NCBI GenBank assembly: GCA_002298075.1
Contig: DBLW01000183.1
Span: 1 to 14,524, forward strand
Source of the DNA: Bacteroidales bacterium UBA714
GTDB lineage: Bacteria; Bacteroidota; Bacteroidia; Bacteroidales; UBA932
Direction: 5' to 3'
Length of the DNA stretch: 14,524 bases
The first letter of the stretch is position 1, and every line of letters starts with the position of its first letter. The notes under the pieces were generated by a model that searched no databases, was not told the DNA's origin, and saw only the letters and a list, made by a program, of their open reading frames with translations. A program made the translations under genes and the position numbers. Of the stretch, positions 1 to 6,454 are shown piece by piece.

Positions 1-1845
1 GATTTCGCAGTCAAGAGCGAGCGTGTGCACACCGTGAACCAGCTGTTGAAGGCATATACCATGTTTGACAAGGATGTCGAGTATGTGGTGGCTGACGGCA
101 AGATCAAGATTGTTGATGAGCAGACGGGACGTATCCTTGAGGGACGCCGTTATTCTGACGGTCTGCACCAGGCTATAGAGGCCAAGGAGAGCGTAAAGGT
201 GGAGGCTGCCACCCAGACTTTTGCGACCATAACACTTCAGAATTATTTCCGAATGTATCACAAGTTGTCCGGAATGACGGGTACGGCCGAGACAGAGGCC
301 GGTGAGTTCTGGTCAATATACAAGCTGGATGTTGTGGTGATCCCGACGAACAGGCCTATCGCCCGTTTTGACAACAATGATTTGATATATAAGACAAAGA
401 AAGCCAAGTATGAGGCTGTCATCCAGAAGGTCGTGGAACTTGTGAAGGAAGGACGTCCTGTGCTTGTGGGTACAACGGATGTCGAGACTTCCGAGCTCCT
501 GAGCCGTATGCTGCGTCTGCGTGGCATCCCTCACCAGGTCCTCAATGCAAAGCAGCATGCCCGCGAGGCAGATGTGGTGGCGCATGCAGGTCAGAAAGGC
601 ACTGTTACCATCGCGACGAACATGGCCGGACGAGGAACGGATATCAAGCTTTCAGATGAGGTGAAGGCGGCAGGAGGTCTTGCCATCATAGGTACTGAGC
701 GACATGACAGCCGTCGCGTTGACCGTCAGCTCCGTGGACGTTCAGGACGTCAGGGTGACCCGGGTTCGTCTGTGTTCTATGTGTCTCTGGAGGACAAGCT
801 GATGCGTCTTTTCGGTTCCGAGAAGATTGCGAGCGTGGTTGACAGGATGGGAATGGAGGAAGATGAGGCTCTCGAGGCCAAGATGCTTTCAAATTCCATT
901 GAGAGGGCACAGAAGAAGGTGGAAGAGAATAACTTCGGAATAAGGAAGAGGCTTCTTGAGTATGACGATGTCATGAATTCCCAGAGGGAGGTCATCTATA
1001 CCAAGAGGCGCAATGCGCTTTCAGGCGAGAGGGTGGAGATTGACGTCATGAACATGATGCAGGACATCGCCCAGATTGTAGTGGAGAAGTCTGAGGGAAT
1101 GCCTTATGATGAGTTTGCCGAGTATGTGATGGGAGCGCTTTCCATTGACCTCGGATTTGATGAGGCGTTCTATGCAAAAGCCGGTGACAAGGCTGTGGCG
1201 GAAAAGTTGCTTGAGAATATGCTTGAGACCTACCGCCGCAGGATGGACACTATCGTTCAGAGGACATTGCCTGTCATCAAGGACATCTGTGAGAAGAATG
1301 CGGCCATGCCTGATGACGCTGTGCTCAGGATTCCTGTTTCAGACGGCAGGAAGGTATATCCGGTAATGCTCAATATAAAGAAGACCTTGGATTCTGAGGG
1401 AAGGGAGCTTGCTCGTGCCATCAGCAAGAGCATAACTCTCTATCGTATAGATGATTGCTGGAAAGAGCATCTGCGTGAGATGGATGACCTCAAGCAGTCC
1501 GTGCAGAATGCTACATATGAGCAGAAGGATCCGCTTCTTGTCTATAAGTTCGAGAGCTTCAATCTCTTCAGCCAGATGCTTGAGGACCTTAATAAGGATG
1601 TCGTGTCATTCCTTCTGCGTGCTTTCATTCCTCTGCGTGACGCTTCTCAGCCGACACAGGCTCCGGCACAGCCGCGCAAGCCTGACATGAGCCAGATGAA
1701 TACGAGCCGATCTGACATGGTTACCAATTCCGGGGAGCCGAGAAGCAAGATGCCTGTCCATGTTGACAAGCAGGTGGGACGCAATGACCCTTGCCCATGC
1801 GGCTCCGGCAAGAAGTTCAAGAACTGTCACGGTAAGAATCAGTAA
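1..1845 (+). CDS. secA: Protein translocase subunit SecA, 3' part (5' end outside window)
   Basis: ATPase motor that drives unfolded preproteins through SecYEG in the inner membrane. The reading frame is open from base 1, so the gene begins upstream; 614 residues are visible. The Walker A and DEAD motifs of the first nucleotide-binding domain lie upstream. Visible: the [17 protein letters not shown] segment, GMTGTAETE, the second nucleotide-binding domain with TNMAGRGTD (about residues 206-214 of the visible part) and [13 protein letters not shown] (243-255), the helical scaffold/wing with [12 protein letters not shown], and the scaffold segment [14 protein letters not shown] low-complexity Pro/Ser/Met-rich linker leads to a C-terminal zinc and SecB-binding motif, Cys598-x-Cys600-x8-Cys609-His610. 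The stop lies 20 bases before the bactofilin start, so the two are probably co-transcribed. Identity is seen directly from the motifs and is essentially certain. Confidence 0.98.
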   Translation, partial: DFAVKSERVHTVNQLLKAYTMFDKDVEYVVADGKIKIVDEQTGRILEGRRYSDGLHQAIEAKESVKVEAATQTFATITLQNYFRMYHKLSGMTGTAETEAGEFWSIYKLDVVVIPTNRPIARFDNNDLIYKTKKAKYEAVIQKVVELVKEGRPVLVGTTDVETSELLSRMLRLRGIPHQVLNAKQHAREADVVAHAGQKGTVTIATNMAGRGTDIKLSDEVKAAGGLAIIGTERHDSRRVDRQLRGRSGRQGDPGSSVFYVSLEDKLMRLFGSEKIASVVDRMGMEEDEALEAKMLSNSIERAQKKVEENNFGIRKRLLEYDDVMNSQREVIYTKRRNALSGERVEIDVMNMMQDIAQIVVEKSEGMPYDEFAEYVMGALSIDLGFDEAFYAKAGDKAVAEKLLENMLETYRRRMDTIVQRTLPVIKDICEKNAAMPDDAVLRIPVSDGRKVYPVMLNIKKTLDSEGRELARAISKSITLYRIDDCWKEHLREMDDLKQSVQNATYEQKDPLLVYKFESFNLFSQMLEDLNKDVVSFLLRAFIPLRDASQPTQAPAQPRKPDMSQMNTSRSDMVTNSGEPRSKMPVHVDKQVGRNDPCPCGSGKKFKNCHGKNQ

Positions 1846-1865
1846 AACATTATAAGACAATATTT

Positions 1866-2297
1866 ATGGGCAGATTTGAAGTGGCTGACGAGAATAAGGT
1901 CAGCAAGATATCCGAGGGAACTGTCATCAAGGGAGAAATCATATCTCCGAATGACATGAGGATTGACGGAGCTTTCGAAGGCAAAATGGTTGTCAAAGGT
2001 AAGGTGACAATTGGTGAGAGCGCCTCTATAAATGGTGACGTCATCTGTTATAATGCAGAGTTCTGGGGCAAGATGGACGGGAATGTGTATGTGAAGGACA
2101 CTCTCGTGTTGAAGGAAGGGTGTACTGTAAATGCCAGCCTCAACATAAGAAAGCTCGCTGTGGAGTTGGGGGCAACATTCAATGGAAGCTGCAAGATGAT
2201 TTCCGAAGCCGAGTTCGATTCCATGGCAGGAGAAGGACAGAAAGTGCTGAAAGACAAGGCTCAGCATTCTGCTTCAGGTAAGGCTGCTGTAAATTAG
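1866..2297 (+). CDS. Bactofilin (polymer-forming cytoskeletal protein)
   Basis: A 143-residue protein of the bactofilin (DUF583) family. These proteins self-assemble without nucleotides into membrane-associated filaments that scaffold cell-wall enzymes or position other proteins. The sequence shows the typical plan: a short charged N-terminal tail (about 1-17), a central right-handed beta-helix core with regular G/I/V spacing (about residues 18-115; GTVIKGEI, MRIDGAFEGKM, VKGKVTIGESASINGDV, GNVYVKDTLVLKEGCTVNA), and a short disordered C-terminal tail. Length is normal for the family. The ATG follows secA by 20 bases, with no Shine-Dalgarno sequence but an A/T-rich leader as usual in Bacteroidota. 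Co-transcription with secA is inferred from spacing. No cell-wall peptidase is adjacent, so the specific role of this bactofilin is not evident. The stop codon overlaps the first base of a hairpin (2297-2332). Confidence 0.93.
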   Translation: MGRFEVADENKVSKISEGTVIKGEIISPNDMRIDGAFEGKMVVKGKVTIGESASINGDVICYNAEFWGKMDGNVYVKDTLVLKEGCTVNASLNIRKLAVELGATFNGSCKMISEAEFDSMAGEGQKVLKDKAQHSASGKAAVN

Positions 2298-2332
2298 TTT
2301 TCCATGAAAGGGTGATTTGCCCTTCGGAAAAC
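2297..2332 (+). other. Hairpin at the bactofilin stop codon
   Basis: The outer stem GTTTTCC (2297-2303) pairs with GGAAAAC (2326-2332), and the inner stem AAGGG (2308-2312) pairs with CCCTT (2320-2324) around a 7-base loop. No T-run follows on either strand, so it is not a classical intrinsic terminator. It may protect the mRNA 3' end or help termination of the secA-bactofilin transcript. The pairing is seen directly; the role is inferred. Confidence 0.5.
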
Positions 2333-2370
2333 GGATATGACTGCAGGGATGGTATTGCTCCTGCTTTCAA

Positions 2371-2410
2371 ACAAGAAAAGGGGGTCGACTGATTCACGGT
2401 CGGCCCCTTT
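2371..2410 (-). terminator. Rho-independent terminator of queD-queE
   Basis: AAAGGGG (2377-2383) pairs with CCCCTTT (2404-2410). Inside, after a bulged G, TCGACT (2385-2390) pairs with GGTCGG (2398-2403) with G-T wobbles, around a 7-base loop. Read on the minus strand the stem is followed by TTTTCTTGTTT, which fits an intrinsic terminator about 44 bases after the queE stop. It may also stop transcription arriving from the bactofilin side, but the plus-strand trailing T-run is poor. Confidence 0.75.
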
Positions 2411-2453
2411 CATTATTATGGTTATCCTCATGCTTGTATTGCTATGGGTAAGT

Positions 2454-3239
2454 TCAGACGCCCTTGCGGTTGTCATAGATATCAATATGAAGCCTTCCGC
2501 CATACCTCGCATTGTGCCTTACAGCCATGTCAAGTATCCTTTCCTTTTTCTCCGGGCTCAGTTCTTCCCTGGTCTGCCCTTGAGGCATCAGGATGATTTG
2601 TGAAACTGTTATAAGGCCGGAGTCAATGAAGTCGGCGCATATTTCCGGCCAGTCCTCTTCTCCGTTGACTACAAATTTGAACCATGCTTCGCGGGCCTGT
2701 CTCATCTGTTCTATCGCTTCCGGTCTGTATCTCCTTTCTTTCGGGATACCTGAATGTCCAAGCTTCGGGGAGTTGTTCCAGCATCCCACAAGCTCCCATA
2801 ATGCATCGTTTTTCCTGCTTACTGCAATGCAGCATTCGTTTTCAACTTCTATGAACGGCTTGCGTGCGCATATATCATGAAGGCTCATGAGAAATTCGGT
2901 AAGGGCGTCCTGCTGGAGCAGGGGAGAGCCGCCTGTCACAACGAGATGGTGGCCGTTTTCAAGCCGCTGTACCAGGCCTTTTTCCTTGAACATGCCAAGA
3001 AGTCTGCTGACGGGAATTCCGGTGACCTTGTTCCATACGTCAGCAGTGTCGCACCAGCTGCATTTGAGATGACAGCCTGATAGCCTTAGGAAGATTGCCG
3101 GACAGCCTGAATAGGCTCCTTCTCCCTGGACTGCATCCACGAACAGCTCGCAGACCGAAAGTGAGTCTTCGCCTGGTGCCGTATCTTCTGCGTGTGCGCT
3201 TTTTTTTGCTGAGTCCGGGCTGATTATATATTCTGCCAT
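2454..3239 (-). CDS. queE: 7-carboxy-7-deazaguanine synthase (radical SAM)
   Basis: Converts 6-carboxytetrahydropterin to 7-carboxy-7-deazaguanine, the ring-contraction step of preQ0/queuosine synthesis; cytosolic, needs a [4Fe-4S] cluster and SAM. The 261-residue product has the substrate-loop motif QGEG (38-41) and the radical-SAM cluster motif Cys56-x3-Cys60-x2-Cys63, as CHLKCSWCD. A SAM-binding GG motif follows (VVTGGSP, 102-106), where the usual Glu of GGEP is Ser105. The end, RLHIDIYDNRKGV, is QueE-like. The first about 25 residues before the conserved core look unconserved. I chose the ATG at 3239 because it overlaps the queD stop as TAATG, indicating translational coupling; the frame stays open 32 codons upstream, inside queD. 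With queD, it supplies two consecutive steps of the pathway; queC is not in the window. Confidence 0.95.
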   Translation of the reverse strand: MAEYIISPDSAKKSAHAEDTAPGEDSLSVCELFVDAVQGEGAYSGCPAIFLRLSGCHLKCSWCDTADVWNKVTGIPVSRLLGMFKEKGLVQRLENGHHLVVTGGSPLLQQDALTEFLMSLHDICARKPFIEVENECCIAVSRKNDALWELVGCWNNSPKLGHSGIPKERRYRPEAIEQMRQAREAWFKFVVNGEEDWPEICADFIDSGLITVSQIILMPQGQTREELSPEKKERILDMAVRHNARYGGRLHIDIYDNRKGV

Positions 3240-3856
3240 TATCTTGTGATATTTTCCGGACCGAATGTCCTGTTTTCCTGTGGGGAGGTAAGGCTCATAG
3301 GATTGTTCGTGAGGCACTCCCATGTTTCTTTCCACTCCTTGTTTTCTGCCATGATTTCAGGAGAGAATGTGCAATTGACGGCCATGGATGCCATTTCTTC
3401 AAAAAGCGGCGTGTCATCCAGCTCTGTTTCCGCCCATCCTGTGTCGGTCTCGTGAACTCTCACTGAATGCACTTTGACTCCGCCTTGTCCGTTGACAGGG
3501 ACAGTGTTGTTGAGTATTCCCTGCACAATAACATGGAAGAATATTGCGAGATTCTCTGCAGAAGGGGAAAACGGCAGGCTTACCCAGCGCTCATTCTCGT
3601 TGCATATGAATCTGACCAGCCCGGACTTGTCTTCTGACCAGATTATGTATGAGTGGTCGAATGTGTCGAAAAAAGCGCTGACTCTTCCTTTCAGCAGTCC
3701 GAAGTCCATGACCATTCCCGCATTGTCAAGCGTGCCGGACTTAAGGACCAGCTCCACCTTGAATGAATGTCCATGGATATTCTGCCTGCATCTGACACTG
3801 CTGCAGTTTCTGACTATATGTGCTGCTTCAAATTTGAACAATTTCCTTATTCTCAT
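3239..3856 (-). CDS. queD: 6-carboxy-5,6,7,8-tetrahydropterin synthase family (QueD/PTPS), long variant
   Basis: QueD turns 7,8-dihydroneopterin triphosphate into 6-carboxytetrahydropterin, the substrate of QueE. The 205-residue product has the PTPS zinc ligands His13 (FEAAH) and His28/His30 (HGH), the nearby Cys18 and Cys23, VMDFGLLK (49-56), the DH of FDHSY (67-68), and the late Glu in VRVHETDTGW (132-141). Cys23 is separated from HGH by four residues; the textbook E. coli enzyme has three. About 60 residues follow the conserved Glu region (roughly 145-205), so the protein is much longer than the usual 120-150. The ATG at 3856 is preceded by GGAG about 11 bases upstream on the minus strand; the frame continues to a TTG at 3892, which I reject. 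The partner queE overlaps it. Family is certain, and QueD rather than a tetrahydrobiopterin enzyme follows from the context. Confidence 0.92.
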   Translation of the reverse strand: MRIRKLFKFEAAHIVRNCSSVRCRQNIHGHSFKVELVLKSGTLDNAGMVMDFGLLKGRVSAFFDTFDHSYIIWSEDKSGLVRFICNENERWVSLPFSPSAENLAIFFHVIVQGILNNTVPVNGQGGVKVHSVRVHETDTGWAETELDDTPLFEEMASMAVNCTFSPEIMAENKEWKETWECLTNNPMSLTSPQENRTFGPENITR

Positions 3857-3889
3857 ATTCCAATTTCTCCGGCATTTTTGCACGGTCCG

Positions 3890-3897
3890 CAAAGATA
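3890..3897 (-). promoter_or_regulatory. Candidate -7 promoter box of queD-queE
   Basis: The minus strand reads TATCTTTG, a perfect match to the Bacteroidota -7 consensus TAnnTTTG, ending 33 bases before the queD ATG. No TTTG is found at the expected distance upstream, so the -33 half is weak. The implied leader is under 30 bases, too short for a preQ1 riboswitch. Confidence 0.5.
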
Positions 3898-4150
3898 CGC
3901 ACCTTTTTGCAAATTATGATGCTTGCCTATTCCATTTTGGCTTGTCCGGGAATGGCTTTGCTGGTTATTGAACAAACGGGCGTGGCGTAACAACTTGTAT
4001 ACTATTTGATTGGGTTTGATGGTATAGGCATTCGCAATTAAGCGGACACGGAAGCTAAAGCTCCATAAGTGAAAGCATAGTTCGAAAAACTCCAAAAACA
4101 TTTTTAACTTTCGGGAGGTTTTTGCTACTTATAGGGTAGAAAGAGATAAA
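3898..4150. other. Divergent intergenic region between queD and the sigma factor gene
   Basis: No supportable gene. It holds the upstream sequence for queD on one side and for the sigma operon on the other. A small imperfect hairpin (GGA-A-GC / GCTCC) sits near 4049-4063. A TTTTTAACTT...ACTTATAGGG segment precedes the sigma gene. The rest is unstructured as far as I can see. Confidence 0.5.
4105..4136 (+). promoter_or_regulatory. Possible ECF-type promoter of the sigma operon
   Basis: TAACTT (4105-4110), with the AAC core typical of ECF -35 elements, is followed by ACTTATAGGG at the right distance for a -10 element, about 15 bases before the sigma ATG. No TAnnTTTG housekeeping box is seen here, which fits autoregulation by the encoded ECF factor. 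This is pattern inference only. Confidence 0.3.
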
Positions 4151-4672
4151 ATGACAAGAACAGAATTTGAACATACGGTTTCCGGGATGCGGGGGAAGCT
4201 GCTGAATACGGCGAGACATTTTATGAAAGTGTCGGGTGCTGCTGAGGATGCGGAGGATATTGTGCAGGAGGCACTGATAGAGCTTTGGACGCTTTACGAT
4301 AGCGGTTATCCTGTGCGGAATATCGAGGCTCTTGCCATGAAAATCACCAAGACAGTGTGCGTGAGGCATTATCGGAAACGGAAAATACTTACGGCTCCTA
4401 TTGATAGGAAGGAGTTCTCCGGGGGAGTCCTGGCGAGCGAACGGGTGGATTTGCAGGAGACTCTGAATGTAAGGAAGATGCTGTTGGAGCAGCTCAGTGA
4501 TACCCAGAGACAGTATCTCATGATGAAAAACGAGCGGATGATGTCCCTTGACGAAATTGCGGCTGCGGCAGGTCATCCGAAATCAAGCATAAAGGCGGCC
4601 ATCTCGCAGGCGAGAAAAATAATGAGGGAAAGTTTAATGGAGAGTGATTGTAAACGGACAAAATATGAATAA
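4151..4672 (+). CDS. ECF-type RNA polymerase sigma factor (FecI/RpoE-like)
   Basis: A 173-residue sigma-70 family factor that directs RNA polymerase to a small regulon when its anti-sigma factor releases it. Region 2 covers about residues 13-75 with the signature EDAEDIVQEALIELW (32-46). Region 4 covers about 110-163, with LSDTQRQYLMM and a helix-turn-helix around SLDEIAAAAGHPKSSIKAAI (132-151). There is no region 3 and no C-terminal SnoaL-type extension, which fits an ordinary ECF factor. The start ATG follows an A/G-rich AGAAAGAGATAAA leader. The stop overlaps the next gene by 8 bases (ATGAATAA), indicating coupled translation with its probable anti-sigma partner. Its target promoters are unknown; autoregulation is likely for the class. 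Confidence 0.93.
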   Translation: MTRTEFEHTVSGMRGKLLNTARHFMKVSGAAEDAEDIVQEALIELWTLYDSGYPVRNIEALAMKITKTVCVRHYRKRKILTAPIDRKEFSGGVLASERVDLQETLNVRKMLLEQLSDTQRQYLMMKNERMMSLDEIAAAAGHPKSSIKAAISQARKIMRESLMESDCKRTKYE

Positions 4673-5171
4673 GGAACTCAGAAAATCATTGATAGAGAAG
4701 TATCTCAATGCCGAAACCGATGTAGAGCAGGAACTTATGCTTGCCGAGTGGTTTGCTACGCACGATGCCGGTCCGGAAGAGGAGCCAGTTGCACGGCTTA
4801 TTCTTGCGGAATATCCGGAGGTAGGCTATGATGCGGCTGGAAGGGAGTTTGATTACATTATTGCTTCTCGCAAAAGGCGTATGAGAGCTGTAAGATGGGC
4901 ATACGGATTTGCAGCATGTGTGGCAGTGGCAGTCGGGCTGGCATTGTTCTTCCCGCATCGCCAAACCTGTGATTTCAATGGGCTGGAGATAGCGCAGGGA
5001 ATAGAGCGTATCATGTTTCTCGATATGGAAAATGTGGAGAGCGTGACTGCCTGCCCGAAAGGGAACAATGTCATTATAACGGCATTAATGACTGACGGCA
5101 GCAAGTGCTCGTATATGATGAGCAAGGACGGGGGGACTTCTGCGGTTTCCATTACGGCGATGAACGATTAA
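4665..5171 (+). CDS. Single-pass membrane protein, probable anti-sigma factor
   Basis: A 168-residue protein. The cytoplasmic N-terminal part (about 1-74) resembles FecR-type N-termini in character: a helical ELRKSLIEKYLNAETDVEQE segment (4-23) followed by LMLAEWF (24-30). A positively charged stretch (RKRRMRAVR, 69-77) leads into one transmembrane helix (about 78-96, WAYGFAACVAVAVGLALFF). The remaining roughly 70 residues should lie in the periplasm and include Cys102, Cys130 and Cys148. Start chosen at ATG 4665, overlapping the sigma stop; a GTG at 4644 in the same frame is less likely. Position, overlap and topology argue for an anti-sigma factor for the preceding ECF factor; this is inference, as no full FecR domain is visible. 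The segment ENVESVTACPKGNNVIIT (122-139) looks like a shortened plug-type module, compare the next gene. Confidence 0.75.
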   Translation: MNKELRKSLIEKYLNAETDVEQELMLAEWFATHDAGPEEEPVARLILAEYPEVGYDAAGREFDYIIASRKRRMRAVRWAYGFAACVAVAVGLALFFPHRQTCDFNGLEIAQGIERIMFLDMENVESVTACPKGNNVIITALMTDGSKCSYMMSKDGGTSAVSITAMND

Positions 5172-5212
5172 TGCACTGGATTTTATAGGAATAACTTTTA
5201 AACATAAGTATT

Positions 5213-5815
5213 ATGCTAACATCAATTTTGAGCGCAGTATGCGCACTTGCACTAGGCTCGTCTGCCATGACAAGCCAGGCGGACACAGTGAACGTTTATA
5301 TGATAAACGGAGAGAAAGTCACGAATTTCGACGGAAGCCAGCTTTGCGGCAAGACTGTCAGTGACTACCGGATTGGCGTTGCGACAAATAATGCTACTGG
5401 AGAGGTTTCCAAAGTACATATCATCAAGACGGAGGAGCATGTGTCACCGCTCAAAGTTAATGGAGTCCAGGTGATGGGGCAGGATGTCATATATGTCGTT
5501 GACGGAGTCAAAACCTCTTCACTTGATTTCATAAAGATAAAACAGGAAAATATCGGTTCAATGACTGTCTGCAAGGCCGGCAGCGAGGAAGCAATGGAAT
5601 GGACTGATGATGAGAATGTCAATGTAATCAAGTTTGAGACAAAAAAGGAGAATATTTATATCATTGACGGAAAGCAAGTTTCTTCAGACGAATTCTCCAA
5701 GTTTAAACCCAATGATATTTCTTCCATGAAGATTTACAAAGCCGGCAGCGAGGAATCCGCAAAATGGACTGGAAACAAGTACAGAAATGTAATCCTCATT
5801 GAACTGAAAAAATAA
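5213..5815 (+). CDS. Secreted protein of three TonB-plug-like repeats, operon partner of sigma/anti-sigma
   Basis: A 200-residue protein with an N-terminal signal peptide (about 1-23, likely cut after TSQA) and three related modules of about 50 residues: from Tyr29 (YMINGEKV), Tyr94 (YVVDGVKTSS) and Tyr149 (YIIDGKQVSS). Modules 2 and 3 share the pattern Y-[VI]-[VI]-D-G...S...F-x-K...N-[DI]-x-S-M-x-[VI]-x-K-A-G-S-E-E...W-T...N-V-I...K-K. This is the layout of the plug signature in SusC-type receptors (VDG...NPNDIESIEVLKD...ANGVILITTKK) and of C-terminal segments on some Bacteroidota BlaR1/M56 proteins. Module 1 is more diverged. No barrel, lipobox or enzyme motif is seen. It starts 41 bases after the anti-sigma gene and ends before a strong terminator, so it belongs to that operon. 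A periplasmic ligand or sensor for the anti-sigma factor is plausible, but unproven. Confidence 0.8.
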   Translation: MLTSILSAVCALALGSSAMTSQADTVNVYMINGEKVTNFDGSQLCGKTVSDYRIGVATNNATGEVSKVHIIKTEEHVSPLKVNGVQVMGQDVIYVVDGVKTSSLDFIKIKQENIGSMTVCKAGSEEAMEWTDDENVNVIKFETKKENIYIIDGKQVSSDEFSKFKPNDISSMKIYKAGSEESAKWTGNKYRNVILIELKK

Positions 5816-5868
5816 TTTGCGTCTTGATAGACTGCCGTAGCCATTGACGGGCAGTGCTGCTGAAACGT

Positions 5869-5919
5869 AAACCCAGAGTTACCTGATGCCGAATGCGGGT
5901 TACTCTGGGTTTTATATTT
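5869..5919 (+). terminator. Rho-independent terminator of the sigma operon
   Basis: AAACCCAGAGT (5869-5879) pairs perfectly with ACTCTGGGTTT (5902-5912). The stem continues inward by three pairs after one mismatch, and TTTTATATTT follows. It lies about 55 bases after the plug-repeat gene and closes the three-gene operon. Confidence 0.9.
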
Positions 5920-5964
5920 AGAGACACTGTCCAAAATTTTGTGTAAATGGAAGGAACTATTGTC

Positions 5965-5995
5965 AAAAAAATCCCTCTCGGATTTTCTGAGAGGG
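5965..5995 (-). terminator. Rho-independent terminator of tRNA-Cys
   Basis: On the minus strand CCCTCTC pairs with GAGAGGG (positions 5989-5995 and 5973-5979) around a 9-base loop and is followed by a run of seven T interrupted only by one leading A. It begins 8 bases past the tRNA 3' end. Confidence 0.9.
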
Positions 5996-6003
5996 AAGTG
6001 GAG

Positions 6004-6074
6004 AGGTGCCTAGCGGAATCGAACCGCTGTAGCAGGTTTTGCAGACCTGTGCCTAACCGCTCGGCCAAAGCACC
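6004..6074 (-). tRNA. tRNA-Cys (anticodon GCA)
   Basis: The minus strand folds as a cloverleaf. The acceptor stem GGTGCTT pairs with AGGCACC, the D arm is GCC...GGC, the anticodon stem is CAGGT/ACCTG with loop CTGCAAA (anticodon GCA), and the T arm is AGCGG-TTCGATT-CCGCT. The discriminator base is U73, the known cysteine identity base. CCA is not encoded and must be added after transcription. It stands alone, with its own promoter (6092-6122) and terminator (5965-5995). Confidence 0.97.
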
Positions 6075-6091
6075 ATTTCGAATTGGGATTG

Positions 6092-6122
6092 CAAATATAC
6101 GGTTTTTAACTGTAACTGCAAA
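6092..6122 (-). promoter_or_regulatory. Promoter of tRNA-Cys
   Basis: The minus strand reads TTTG (6122-6119), 19 bases, then TATATTTG (6099-6092). This is an exact match to the Bacteroidota primary sigma consensus TTTG-N19-TAnnTTTG. The box ends 17 bases before the mature tRNA 5' end. Confidence 0.85.
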
Positions 6123-6419
6123 TTTTATTTTATGAAAATGCCGTAAAAAGTCATGATGAGCACTAATTTTGCTGTAATGACTGGCCGTGAATGCAGACTT
6201 TGGGAGAGCATACCTTGTGTCTGGCCAAAACATTGAGCCGAACATTGCACAGAATGCTGTGTCAAACATTGCACAGAATGTCACACTGAAAAACATGGCG
6301 TTGAATGTAATGCTGAATGTCATGTCCAATGTCGCACAAAACATTGCGCCTAATGCCTCACCGAATGTCATGCAGAAAGTTGCGTCCGGCAAAAGAATCG
6401 CATAATAGGATAAAAACAT
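6123..6419. other. Intergenic region between tRNA-Cys and the META-domain gene
   Basis: No convincing gene. Bases 6123-6228 show nothing I can interpret apart from two CTGGCC copies (6181 and 6221). The rest is filled by a 12-base repeat array (6229-6387). Both strands stay open across the array, but this follows from the 12-base periodicity, and the only plus-strand start is a weak GTG at 6187. Confidence 0.6.
6229..6387. repeat. Array of 13 degenerate 12-base units
   Basis: Successive 12-base units start at 6229, 6241, 6253, 6265, 6277, then after a 3-base insertion at 6292, 6304, 6316, 6328, 6340, 6352, 6364 and 6376. Nearly every unit begins AAC or AAT (the last begins AAA); examples are AACATTGCACAG (twice exact, 6241 and 6265), AATGTCATGCAG and AATGTCATGTCC. 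Spacing is regular and the insertion preserves the triplet frame. On the plus strand it would encode tetrapeptides of the NIAQ/NVMS/NIAP type. No spacers, so it is not CRISPR. Confidence 0.85.
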
Positions 6420-6427
6420 TATATTTG
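6420..6427 (+). promoter_or_regulatory. Candidate -7 promoter box of the META-domain gene
   Basis: TATATTTG matches TAnnTTTG and ends 27 bases before the ATG at 6455. No TTTG is seen 19-21 bases upstream, so only the -7 half is supported. Confidence 0.5.
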
Positions 6428-6454
6428 CATAATGCATTAAAGAAAACGATAAAG

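Noticed and set aside
3857..3897. preQ1 riboswitch before queD
   Set aside because: The leader after the likely promoter is under 30 bases and shows none of the preQ1-I conserved C-rich loop and A-rich tail.
3474..3971. A 165-codon plus-strand frame opposite queD
   Set aside because: It is antisense to a well-supported queD and has no signal, motif or start context.
6229..6387. CRISPR-like array
   Set aside because: Units are contiguous 12-mers with no spacers, no leader and no cas genes nearby.
6187..6405. A 72-codon plus-strand frame across the repeat array (NIAQ-type tetrapeptides)
   Set aside because: It begins at a weak GTG with no leader signal and has no family resemblance; retained only as part of the repeat finding.
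5796..6437. A 213-codon open frame on the minus strand covering the tRNA-Cys region and the 12-base array
   Set aside because: It runs through the tRNA gene, its terminator and its promoter in the same strand, and its apparent periodic protein comes only from the 12-base repeat.
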